From an uncultured Treponema sp. (GTDB taxonomy: Bacteria > Spirochaetota > Spirochaetia > Treponematales > Treponemataceae), in the NCBI GenBank assembly GCA_937890485.1, contig CALBXN010000251.1, positions 1-25,566 of the forward strand: a stretch of DNA of 25,566 nucleotides. Direction: 5' to 3'. Under the pieces are notes generated by a model that had not been told where the DNA came from, ran no database searches, and saw only the letters and a program-made list of their open reading frames with translations. Shown here piece by piece: positions 16,854-23,755 of this stretch (its first letter is position 1; each line of letters opens with the position of its first letter). The position numbers were made by a program, and so were the translations under genes.

Positions 16854-18434
16854 TTAATTTGAACAAGTTTCAATGCGAGGATTTGTTTTTATGTTTGTTT
16901 CCTGTTTTTTTACAATATTAGGAAAAGATTTTTCTTTTTCAAGATATATATTTTTTAGTGGATGAAAATTTAATGCATTTTCAAACCAACCTTTAATATA
17001 ACTAACATCAATTGCATTAAATGCCACGCTATGAGAAATCGGAATAATCATACCAGCATCCAATAAATATTGCTCAGCTTCTGATAGTTTTATCAATCGG
17101 TCTGTGCCTGATAAAGTTGCTGCTTCTTGCAACAAATTATCATAAAATCCATCTTTCCAACTACTAACATTTAAAGATGAATTTCCTCTAAATAATTCCA
17201 AAAAGGCAACAGGATCTGCAAAATCGCCAACCCAAGAATATGTAAAAATTTGTGCGTTCCAACCAGGAATGCTTTTTAAGTATCTGTTTGCAGGAGTTTT
17301 TTGAATAATCAATTCTACATCAATTTTAGCCCAAGCATCCTTTAATTTTTTTGCAAGTTCTAAACTGTAGTCACTATCTTGAATTGCACAAATTAAACTT
17401 AATTTTTGATTTTCAAAACCTGCTTCTTTTTTTAACTCTAAAGCCACATCTAAATCGTATTCAGGAACACCAAAAATTTGAGGGTAATCTGAAACAGGAA
17501 CTACAAAACTAGTTGCTTTTACTAAAGATTTTTCTTGAAATTCATTCCATGGAATAGCAGTTAAAAGTGCCATTCTTAATGTAGGATTATTCCAAGGTTC
17601 TTCCAAAGGTTTAAAGAAAAAATATTCTGTACCAAACTGCGTTGATAAAAAAATTGTTTGTGGTTTTAATACTTTTTTTATATTTAACATATCCATTGCC
17701 CAATCAATTTTTCCTGTATTGTACAAAAAAGTATTTTCTTCTTCATTTTGACTAATTAGAATTTTTATTGAAGGAAGAGCAACATTATCTACATCCCAAT
17801 AATTTTGATTTTTTTCTAAAATGATGCAGTCAGACTTATTTTCTTTTAGAACAAATGCACCAGAAAAAATATTTTGTTTATCATTTATAATAGAAAATGC
17901 TTGTGTACATAGAATATTTATAAAATGTTCGGCAGGATTTGTAAGTTTTACAGAAATTGTTTTTTCATCTTTTACTTTTATTCCAAGTTCATTTTCAGTA
18001 ATTTTTCCATTCCTAAAATCAATTACACCATAAACAATATCAAATAAAGACGCAAAAGACGCATTAGGATTTTTCAAAAGTTTAATCCAAGAATTTTTAA
18101 CATCTTGTGCAGTAATTTTTGTACCATCACTAAAAGTTGCATTTTCTTTTAGAACAAAAGTCCAAGTTTTTTTATCTCTTGAAAGATTATAAGATTCACA
18201 AATAGCAGGAATTGGTTGTAATGTTAATGGGTCATAAGTAAAAAGACCTTCATACAATCCATTTATTATTTGAATTTCTGAATTATAGGAGGCAGTATGA
18301 GGATTTAAGTCGAAATCATTATGAGCAGATAAAATAACAAACTCTCTTTGATTTTCTGGGTTAAAAGAAAATAAAAATTGAAAACAAAACAATAAAATAA
18401 ACAAACAAAATTTATTTTTATTCAAGAATTTCAT
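16854..18434 (-). CDS. ABC-type peptide/oligopeptide solute-binding protein, family 5 (OppA/DppA-like)
   Basis: The N-terminus (FCLFILLFCFQFLFS) is a signal peptide; the Cys in it has a poor lipobox context, so the protein may be free in the periplasm. The family-5 pattern is clear: LNPHTASYNSEIQIINGLYE near residue 42, then GLFTYDPLTLQPIPAICESY, KTWTFVLKENATFSDGTKI and TAQDVKNSW. The C-terminal part has the usual domain-II features (WNAQIFTYSWVGDFADP). The length of about 526 residues is normal. No permease or ATPase gene is adjacent, so it is an orphan binding protein that must use a transporter encoded elsewhere. The ATG at 18434 shares one base with the upstream stop (TGATG), with AGGA 9 bases upstream. 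A TTG one codon earlier is less likely. Confidence 0.9.
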   Translation of the reverse strand: MKFLNKNKFCLFILLFCFQFLFSFNPENQREFVILSAHNDFDLNPHTASYNSEIQIINGLYEGLFTYDPLTLQPIPAICESYNLSRDKKTWTFVLKENATFSDGTKITAQDVKNSWIKLLKNPNASFASLFDIVYGVIDFRNGKITENELGIKVKDEKTISVKLTNPAEHFINILCTQAFSIINDKQNIFSGAFVLKENKSDCIILEKNQNYWDVDNVALPSIKILISQNEEENTFLYNTGKIDWAMDMLNIKKVLKPQTIFLSTQFGTEYFFFKPLEEPWNNPTLRMALLTAIPWNEFQEKSLVKATSFVVPVSDYPQIFGVPEYDLDVALELKKEAGFENQKLSLICAIQDSDYSLELAKKLKDAWAKIDVELIIQKTPANRYLKSIPGWNAQIFTYSWVGDFADPVAFLELFRGNSSLNVSSWKDGFYDNLLQEAATLSGTDRLIKLSEAEQYLLDAGMIIPISHSVAFNAIDVSYIKGWFENALNFHPLKNIYLEKEKSFPNIVKKQETNIKTNPRIETCSN

Positions 18435-19843
18435 CAAGCTAATCCTAGTTTTTTCATCTGATTTTGTTCTTCTACAATTGAAGAATATTCTGCTTTTCGC
18501 TGATTTGTTTTAATTATAGTATTTTTTAGTGATGAAATTTCCATTTTTATTCCCTTGATTTTACTTCTATCTAAAGGCGTAACAGTTTCTTTGAAAAAAT
18601 CATCAAGTGCGGAAAGATGACCTAACAATCTTTGACATTCAGAAAGATTTTTTGAAATAAATTCAACAATTTTGTCATCTGACATAGCTTCGATTTTTTC
18701 ATAACCAGGAGTTTTTCTTGTTGAAAAAGATAGATAAAATTTACAACGTTTCTGTAAACCTAAAATAAATTCATTAAAGTCGATATGTTCATAATGTTTT
18801 GATTGAGTAATATTATCAATAAGTACAATTTTGTAAATAACAGGCTTTTTTTCAATATTAAAAGCCTTTTGTATAATCTCAATTAATTTACTCCAAAATG
18901 AACTTTTTTTATTTTCAATTAGTTCACTATTTTCTTGAAATTTTGTAATTATAGATTCTAACTGAGGCACAACCCCACCTAAAGAACGAACAGCATCCAT
19001 TAATATTGCACGAATATCAACTTGTTTTTCTTTAGCTTGTCTTGAAGATTTTTTTACAACAAGCTTTGAAATTAAGGCCTGTTGTTTTTCTTTTGCGTTA
19101 GCTCCGATAGTTTCTTCGATGATTTCATCAATAAGTTCGTTGTAGAAAGGCTTTTTAGTTACCACTACATGGAATATTTTTTTTATCTGAGCAAGCATAC
19201 TTTCTTTTGAATCAAAAACTTTATCAATTAAGAAGGAAGGATGCCCGATTACTTCTCGCCTTATTTCTACTTTATAAACTTCTCTTTGAAAATCTCCGAA
19301 CTCTTTTAGAATACTATTTATTATTTCAATTGATTTAGCTGCATTTACAAGGCTGTCGTTTAAAAGACTAGTTGCTAAAGCATCTGTACCTTGTCTAATA
19401 GGAATTAAACAATCAGAAAGCCCCTTTGTGTTTGGACTATCAGAGGTAGCAATTACGGAATTCCACTTAAACCCATTATTAAATTCAATTAATCTTTTGA
19501 TGCGATCTGCTTTAATATTTGAAACGGAAAATGTAAAAAAGTTACAGATAAAATCTAGCATAGATTCATAATCAGAAAGGCGAGTCCCGATAACAATATT
19601 TCTTTCTGAGTCAGCAAAAGGCTTGTCAGAAATTGGTTTGATTTCAGAAATCTTTTTTTCTAGTTTATATGGATCAGCTGAAATTGTACTCTTTTTTAAC
19701 AGAGTAGTGTAAATTGTTCCTACATGAGCATGGAGCCGTCTATATTCTTCCAACATTCTTGGAAGTTCTTCTGTGTCGTACCAACTTACTTTCTCGTCAT
19801 AAACTTCAAATAGTTCTTTTGTAAAATTTTCATAATTTTCCAT
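18434..19843 (-). CDS. Unrecognised cytosolic protein, 469 aa
   Basis: I cannot name the family with confidence; it looks like a conserved spirochaete protein. There is no signal peptide or membrane helix. It is mostly helical. A charged segment around residues 255-280 contains KQQALISKLVVKKSSRQAKE. The last 60 residues (SKIKGIKMEISSLKNTIIKT onward) look like a short coiled coil. I chose the ATG at 19843 because a TTGCCG / 17 bases / GATAAT promoter puts +1 exactly on its A, and no ribosome-binding site precedes it. A TTG at 19861 would add six residues but lies upstream of that +1. The gene overlaps the solute-binding-protein gene, so the two are probably co-transcribed. Confidence 0.75.
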   Translation of the reverse strand: MENYENFTKELFEVYDEKVSWYDTEELPRMLEEYRRLHAHVGTIYTTLLKKSTISADPYKLEKKISEIKPISDKPFADSERNIVIGTRLSDYESMLDFICNFFTFSVSNIKADRIKRLIEFNNGFKWNSVIATSDSPNTKGLSDCLIPIRQGTDALATSLLNDSLVNAAKSIEIINSILKEFGDFQREVYKVEIRREVIGHPSFLIDKVFDSKESMLAQIKKIFHVVVTKKPFYNELIDEIIEETIGANAKEKQQALISKLVVKKSSRQAKEKQVDIRAILMDAVRSLGGVVPQLESIITKFQENSELIENKKSSFWSKLIEIIQKAFNIEKKPVIYKIVLIDNITQSKHYEHIDFNEFILGLQKRCKFYLSFSTRKTPGYEKIEAMSDDKIVEFISKNLSECQRLLGHLSALDDFFKETVTPLDRSKIKGIKMEISSLKNTIIKTNQRKAEYSSIVEEQNQMKKLGLA

Positions 19844-19849
19844 ATAAGT

Positions 19850-19878
19850 ATTATCGGTCAAAAAACTAATTTCGGCAA
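19850..19878 (-). promoter_or_regulatory. Promoter of the minus-strand operon, placed for a leaderless mRNA
   Basis: On the minus strand the -35 is TTGCCG (19878-19873), the spacer is 17 bases and the -10 is GATAAT (19855-19850, 5 of 6 consensus). Six bases separate the -10 from the ATG at 19843, so the standard +1 is the A of that ATG. It is back-to-back with the thrS promoter. Confidence 0.5.
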
Positions 19879-19893
19879 GGTTAATTTTTTATA

Positions 19894-19922
19894 TTGATGT
19901 AAAATGCTAAAATTTATATACT
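19894..19922 (+). promoter_or_regulatory. Promoter of thrS
   Basis: TTGATG (19894-19899), a 17-base spacer and TATACT (19917-19922) form a good sigma-70-type promoter. The expected start is base 19929 or 19930, giving a leader of about 41 bases that is mostly the hairpin at 19937-19953 plus the ribosome-binding site. Confidence 0.65.
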
Positions 19923-19936
19923 ATTTCTCATAAAAC

Positions 19937-19953
19937 CACGGGATGTAGCCGTG
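19937..19953 (+). promoter_or_regulatory. thrS leader hairpin resembling a tRNA-Thr anticodon arm
   Basis: CACGG (19937-19941) and CCGTG (19949-19953) form a perfect 5-bp stem around the 7-base loop GATGTAG, the exact geometry of an anticodon arm. The three bases at the anticodon position are UGU, a threonine anticodon (reads ACA/ACG). The usual U at position 33 is A here. The stem ends 7 bases before the AGGA ribosome-binding site (19961-19964). In E. coli, ThrRS represses its own translation by binding anticodon-arm-like hairpins in the thrS leader. The same mechanism here is inference. Confidence 0.5.
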
Positions 19954-19970
19954 AAGAAAAAGGAAAATAT

Positions 19971-21731
19971 ATGATTCAACTTAAGACAGAAAAAGACAGC
20001 CAACTATCAAAATTAAGGCATAGTATGGCACACGTTATGGCAGAAGCAGTTTTCAAATTGTTTCCTGGTTCAAAAATCGCAATTGGTCCTTCAATTGATA
20101 CAGGATTCTATTACGATTTTGAATTAACACGTCCCATAACACAAGATGATCTTGGAGAAATCGAAAAAGAGATGCGCCGCATTGTAAGCGGGAATCACGA
20201 TTTTGTTCGCAAGGAAGTTTCAAAAGATGAAGCCCGTCAAATCTTTGCTGACCAACCTTACAAACTAGAATTGATTGACGAACTTCCAGAAGATGAAATT
20301 ATCACAATTTACACACAAGATACTTTTACAGATTTGTGTCGTGGACCTCATGTTGAAAACACAAAACAGTTAAATCCTCAAGCTTTCAAATTGATGAAAA
20401 CAGCTGGAGCTTACTGGCGTGGTGATGTAAAACGACCAATGCTTACTCGTATTTATGGAACAGCATGGGAAAAACCAAACGACTTAAAAGAATATCTTTT
20501 TATGCTTGAAGAAGCAGAAAAACGGGACCACAGAAAAATCGGTACAGACTTAGATTTATTCCACATTGACGAAGAAAATCCAGGTGAAATTTTCTGGCAC
20601 CCAAACGGTTGGACAATTTATTCTATTATAAAAGATTATGTTAGAGATAAAATTAGAGCAGATGGTTATGTAGAAGTTAATACTCCATTTGTTATGCCTC
20701 GTTCTTTATGGGAAAGAAGTGGACACTGGGCAAAATACAAAGCAAATATGTTCATTACAGAAAGTGAAAAACGCCTTTTTGCTTTAAAACCAATGAACTG
20801 TCCTGGTCATGTTGAAATCTTTAGAAACAGATTACGCTCTTATAAAGATTTACCTTTACGTATGGCAGAATTTGGTTCTTGTACAAGAAACGAAGCAAGT
20901 GGAGCTTTGCACGGAATTATGCGTGTTCGTGGATTTGTTCAAGACGATGGACACATTTTCTGTACAGAAGAACAAATTCCATCAGAAGTTACAAAATTCT
21001 GTAATCTTTTAAAAGATATGTACAAGGATTTTGGATTTACAGAAGATAAGATTTTAGTTAAGTTTTCAACTCGCCCTGAATTAAGAGTTGGAACAGATGA
21101 AGACTGGGATAGAGCAGAAGGTGCTTTGGCAGAAGCTTGTAAACAAGCAGGTCTTGAATACGAAATTCAACCAGGCGAAGGTGCTTTCTATGGTCCAAAA
21201 CTAGAATTTACTTTAATTGACGCACTTGGTCGTGAATGGCAATGTGGAACAATCCAAGTTGACTACCAGTTGCCTAGCGCACAAAGATTAAACGCTGAAT
21301 ATGTTGGTTCTGATAACACAAAACATCATCCTGTAATGTTACATAGAGCAGTTTTAGGTTCTCTTGAAAGATTTATCGGTATTCTTTTAGAAAACTTTGC
21401 AGGTGCTTTACCAGCTTGGTTACAATATCAACAAGCAGTTGTAATTCCTGTAGCACCATCACTAGATGATTACGCTGTAGAAATTACAGAAAAATTAAAA
21501 GCCTGTGGTGTAAGAGTTGAAGCAAATCTTGGTAACGACCGTATGAACGGAAAAATTAAAACAGCACAGCTTAAGAAAATTCCATATATGTTAGTTGTTG
21601 GTGAAAAAGAAAAAGCAGATGGTGCAGTTGCTGTTCGCTTTAGAGATGGACGCCCTCAACAAATCATGAAAATTGATGAGTTTATTGCTTACATAAAAGA
21701 CAAAGTAGACTCAAAATTTGTAGGAATTTAA
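19971..21731 (+). CDS. thrS: Threonyl-tRNA synthetase lacking the N-terminal TGS domain
   Basis: The class II enzyme charges tRNA-Thr with threonine. At 586 residues it is about 55 shorter than the E. coli enzyme because it starts directly at the editing domain and lacks TGS. The editing site is intact: HSMAH (H17, H21) and CRGPH (C123, H127), which removes serine from mischarged tRNA. The catalytic domain has motif 2 around residues 301-323 (FGSCTRNEASGALHGIMRVR) and zinc ligands C277 (MNCPGH), H328 (DDGH) and H458 (MLHRA). Motif 3 is HRAVLGSLERFIGILLENFA. The anticodon-binding domain begins near residue 480. AGGA lies 6 bases before the ATG, and no alternative upstream start exists that would restore a TGS domain. 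Confidence 0.97.
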   Translation: MIQLKTEKDSQLSKLRHSMAHVMAEAVFKLFPGSKIAIGPSIDTGFYYDFELTRPITQDDLGEIEKEMRRIVSGNHDFVRKEVSKDEARQIFADQPYKLELIDELPEDEIITIYTQDTFTDLCRGPHVENTKQLNPQAFKLMKTAGAYWRGDVKRPMLTRIYGTAWEKPNDLKEYLFMLEEAEKRDHRKIGTDLDLFHIDEENPGEIFWHPNGWTIYSIIKDYVRDKIRADGYVEVNTPFVMPRSLWERSGHWAKYKANMFITESEKRLFALKPMNCPGHVEIFRNRLRSYKDLPLRMAEFGSCTRNEASGALHGIMRVRGFVQDDGHIFCTEEQIPSEVTKFCNLLKDMYKDFGFTEDKILVKFSTRPELRVGTDEDWDRAEGALAEACKQAGLEYEIQPGEGAFYGPKLEFTLIDALGREWQCGTIQVDYQLPSAQRLNAEYVGSDNTKHHPVMLHRAVLGSLERFIGILLENFAGALPAWLQYQQAVVIPVAPSLDDYAVEITEKLKACGVRVEANLGNDRMNGKIKTAQLKKIPYMLVVGEKEKADGAVAVRFRDGRPQQIMKIDEFIAYIKDKVDSKFVGI

Positions 21732-21770
21732 TTTTTTTTAATTTTTAGTAACACTTTTTTTTAGAAAGGG

Positions 21771-21779
21771 TGTTATAAT
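21771..21779 (+). promoter_or_regulatory. Extended -10 promoter of the small lipoprotein gene
   Basis: TGTTATAAT is a TGn extension plus a consensus TATAAT; no -35 is evident. The expected +1 is base 21786, leaving a 14-base leader with a GGAGG ribosome-binding site (21789-21793). The -10 overlaps the right arm of an imperfect hairpin (21749-21775). Confidence 0.6.
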
Positions 21780-21799
21780 AGATGTAACGGAGGAACAAA

Positions 21800-22384
21800 G
21801 TGAAGAAAATTTTAGGTATTTTATTTGTAGTAGCATTAGTGCTTGTATCTTTTGGATGTGCTTCAAAACCAAAAGAAGTTCTTGGAGCAGAAGGTATTCC
21901 ACGACCACAATGGGTTGCTGATATGGCTTTAGAAGATCCAGTTCTTCATTATGAAATTGGATTTGGAAAAGGAACAAATCGTGCTTCATCAATGGCAAGA
22001 GCAGAATCAGATGCAAGAAACAAAATTGCTTTTTGGGTAAAAACTGATGTAGAAACAGTTCTTAAAACATATATGCAAGATGCAGGTGTTGCAGATGAAA
22101 CACAAATGATTGAATATATCGAACAAGTTTCTATCCAAACAGCAAACACAACAATTTCTGGTGCAGAAATCAAAGGAAAATGGGAAGACATTGAAGGTGG
22201 TATCTATGTTTTGATGGGATACGACATCAATAAAGCAGCTGAAAATTTGGCAAAACAAATGGATTCAGTTAGTAAACCATTTATCAGAAACGATTCAGCA
22301 GCATTTGCAGACTTCAAAGCACAAGAAGCATTCAAAGCTTTAGAAGAAAGCAAACGCCAAAAAGCAGCATTAAACGCTCAATAA
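21800..22384 (+). CDS. Small lipoprotein, LPP20-like
   Basis: It starts at GTG with a strong GGAGG 6 bases upstream. The first 20 residues are a lipoprotein signal peptide (KKILGILFVVALVLVSFGC) with the lipid-anchored Cys at position 20. The 175-residue mature chain includes RPQW near residue 32, an Ala/Arg-rich helix (SSMARAESDARNKIAFWVK) and a strand region (GIYVLMGYDINKA). This pattern resembles the LPP20/penicillin-binding-activator-associated lipoproteins. The C-terminal 35 residues form a charged helix rich in Ala, Lys and Glu. It is a single-gene unit with its own promoter and a strong terminator. The role is unknown; the codon use and G-rich ribosome-binding site suggest good expression. 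Confidence 0.82.
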   Translation: MKKILGILFVVALVLVSFGCASKPKEVLGAEGIPRPQWVADMALEDPVLHYEIGFGKGTNRASSMARAESDARNKIAFWVKTDVETVLKTYMQDAGVADETQMIEYIEQVSIQTANTTISGAEIKGKWEDIEGGIYVLMGYDINKAAENLAKQMDSVSKPFIRNDSAAFADFKAQEAFKALEESKRQKAALNAQ

Positions 22385-22403
22385 TTAGTTTATTACTAAA
22401 TAC

Positions 22404-22455
22404 AAAAGACTGTCTAGTAAGTGTAAAATTTTACGCTACAGACAGTCTTTTTTTT
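22404..22455 (+). terminator. Strong intrinsic terminator after the lipoprotein gene
   Basis: AAAAGACTGTC (22404-22414) pairs perfectly with GACAGTCTTTT (22441-22451). The inner part (TAGTAAGTGTAAAA against TTTTACGCTACA) also pairs with two single-base bulges and one G-T. The stem is followed by eight T (22448-22455). It separates the housekeeping genes from the nuA/herA-like cassette downstream. Confidence 0.9.
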
Positions 22456-22489
22456 GTTTACAGCAAATTTACAAAAATTTTACTAGGTG

Positions 22490-22506
22490 TGTCGTTATTT
22501 GCGACA
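22490..22506. repeat. Short inverted repeat upstream of the NurA-HerA cassette
   Basis: TGTCG (22490-22494) and CGACA (22502-22506) flank a 7-base spacer (TTATTTG). It lies between the terminator and the cassette promoter. Its role is unknown; a regulator half-site or the trace of an element end are possible. The rest of 22456-22536 holds nothing that I recognise. Confidence 0.3.
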
Positions 22507-22536
22507 GGGGTAGAATGGAGTATGAATTTTGTATTA

Positions 22537-22565
22537 GTGACATAATTGAATAACTATGTTACAAT
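22537..22565 (+). promoter_or_regulatory. Promoter of the NurA-HerA-GHKL operon, placed for a leaderless mRNA
   Basis: GTGACA (22537-22542, 5 of 6 consensus), a 17-base spacer and TACAAT (22560-22565, 5 of 6), with TGT just before it as a TGn extension. The standard +1 is base 22572, the A of the first ATG. No Shine-Dalgarno precedes that ATG, which fits a leaderless transcript. Confidence 0.6.
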
Positions 22566-22572
22566 TATGTCA
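22538..22572. repeat. Dyad covering the cassette promoter from -35 to +1 (candidate operator)
   Basis: The arms TGACATAATTG (22538-22548) and CAATTATGTCA (22562-22572) are a perfect 11-bp inverted repeat. Inside them TAAC (22551-22554) and GTTA (22558-22561) continue the symmetry around the TAT centre, with two unpaired A on the left. The left arm contains most of the -35 and the right arm contains the -10 end and the A of the start codon. A dimeric repressor bound here would fully block the promoter. Confidence 0.7.
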
Positions 22573-23741
22573 TGCCTAAAATAATGGAGATTATCGAAAA
22601 AGAAACACATGGTAAAAGTTACCATACCTATAAATATAGTTATGATTCTATTGGCTTGCCTTCCATTGATTATGATGACGATCCTAACAAGGTGATGAAA
22701 TGGAAAGATTCCGGTGAAACCGATTCTCCAAAGAAGCCAATAGACTTAAAGCCTTTTGCCGACCAACTGCAATCTCTTGGTGAAAAGCCTTTGCTTAAAT
22801 ATTTTCTTGATGGTTCTCGCCATGTCTTTAAAGTTGACGATATTGCGTATAACAAACAAGTGTTTCCTGTTGTAGCTGGGCAAATCGGCATTGGTTGTTG
22901 TAAACGAGAAAACAAGAAAATGCAGTCGGAAAAATTCTATCGAGAATTGGTCTTGGTACTACCTGATAAAGCAAATGCTGATGGTTGGGATGATGCGGCA
23001 TATTTTGCATCAAAGGTTAAGAAATTAAATGAAAGTGAAGAACTAAAACGACTGGGGTTAAAATTTTCTACTATCATACCGTACTCAACTTCAAAAACAG
23101 AACAACCAGGTGTTAAGCTTGATAATTTAGCTGTTGCTGTTATACAAGATTATATGATTGAAGCAGAAAAAAGAATGGTAGCAGAATTGGTTAAGGATAA
23201 ACGATTAGGACAAGATGCATATCTATTAAAAGATGGTTCTCTTGAATACAAGGTGATGAAATCTGGGCGTGAAGATTTAAGAACCTTGCAGAAAATCAAG
23301 CATAATTACAGTTGGGTAATAGGAGTCTCTAAATCCTTTAATCCTGAAAGTTGTCTTGACCACACGGGAAAACCTAATTCAAACTATATAGCCGACTTAC
23401 CCGTATTTCATAGAACTCCGGTCGCACGTTATGAAAACAGAGAATTTTTGGGTGATGTTCAATTTGGAGTTTGGTATATTCGCTTGCGTGATAAACGTAG
23501 AACACATACGCCTTTTGACGGTGTTGTAAAAGTTGAAAAAATAATGATGGATGAAGAAATAGAAAACGGAATTGATAGTGATGTTATTGATTTGATTTCT
23601 GCTAATATCATTAACGAGCGTAATCCTACTTGTTATGGTACAGACCGCCGTTGGGCAAATCACTTATATCCGGTCTTTTTGACGGAATCGTATGTTAAAA
23701 GTAAATATATAAGTACAGAAATGTTCTTACATTTGTTTTGA
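22572..23741 (+). CDS. NurA-like nuclease, 389 aa
   Basis: NurA proteins are RNase-H-fold nucleases that pair with the HerA hexamer, process DNA ends in archaea and are used in bacterial defence-type operons. The chain shows the NurA order of motifs: FLDGSR (D80-G81-S82, first metal-binding motif), a helix with AEKRMVAELV (199-207), a second DGS (LLKDGSLEY, D221), a SWVIGVSKS strand (247-255) and WYIRLRD (301-307) leading to PFDGVVKVE (314-322). The end has NHLYPVFLTES (363-373). No signal peptide is seen. I used the ATG at 22572 because it is at the predicted +1; an in-frame ATG at 22584 has no ribosome-binding site either. The gene ends 15 bases before the ATPase start. Base composition is less AT-rich than the upstream operons. 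Confidence 0.78.
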   Translation: MPKIMEIIEKETHGKSYHTYKYSYDSIGLPSIDYDDDPNKVMKWKDSGETDSPKKPIDLKPFADQLQSLGEKPLLKYFLDGSRHVFKVDDIAYNKQVFPVVAGQIGIGCCKRENKKMQSEKFYRELVLVLPDKANADGWDDAAYFASKVKKLNESEELKRLGLKFSTIIPYSTSKTEQPGVKLDNLAVAVIQDYMIEAEKRMVAELVKDKRLGQDAYLLKDGSLEYKVMKSGREDLRTLQKIKHNYSWVIGVSKSFNPESCLDHTGKPNSNYIADLPVFHRTPVARYENREFLGDVQFGVWYIRLRDKRRTHTPFDGVVKVEKIMMDEEIENGIDSDVIDLISANIINERNPTCYGTDRRWANHLYPVFLTESYVKSKYISTEMFLHLF

Positions 23742-23755
23742 GGATGGAAAATAAA

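Noticed and set aside
19844..19861. TTG at 19861 as the start of the unrecognised minus-strand gene
   Set aside because: The TTG lies between the -35 and -10 boxes of the predicted promoter, upstream of the expected +1, and has no ribosome-binding site.
19936..19954. A tRNA gene at the thrS leader hairpin
   Set aside because: Only an anticodon-arm-like stem-loop is present; there are no acceptor, D or T arms around it.
21749..21775. Imperfect hairpin TAACAC...GTGTTA as a thrS terminator
   Set aside because: No T-run follows on either strand, several pairs are G-T, and the right arm overlaps the -10 of the lipoprotein gene. It may be chance or a weak operator.
22522..22545. Seven-codon frame (ATG at 22522) after GGAG as a leader peptide for the cassette
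   Set aside because: The ribosome-binding site is only one base from the ATG, and the frame lies upstream of the predicted transcription start.
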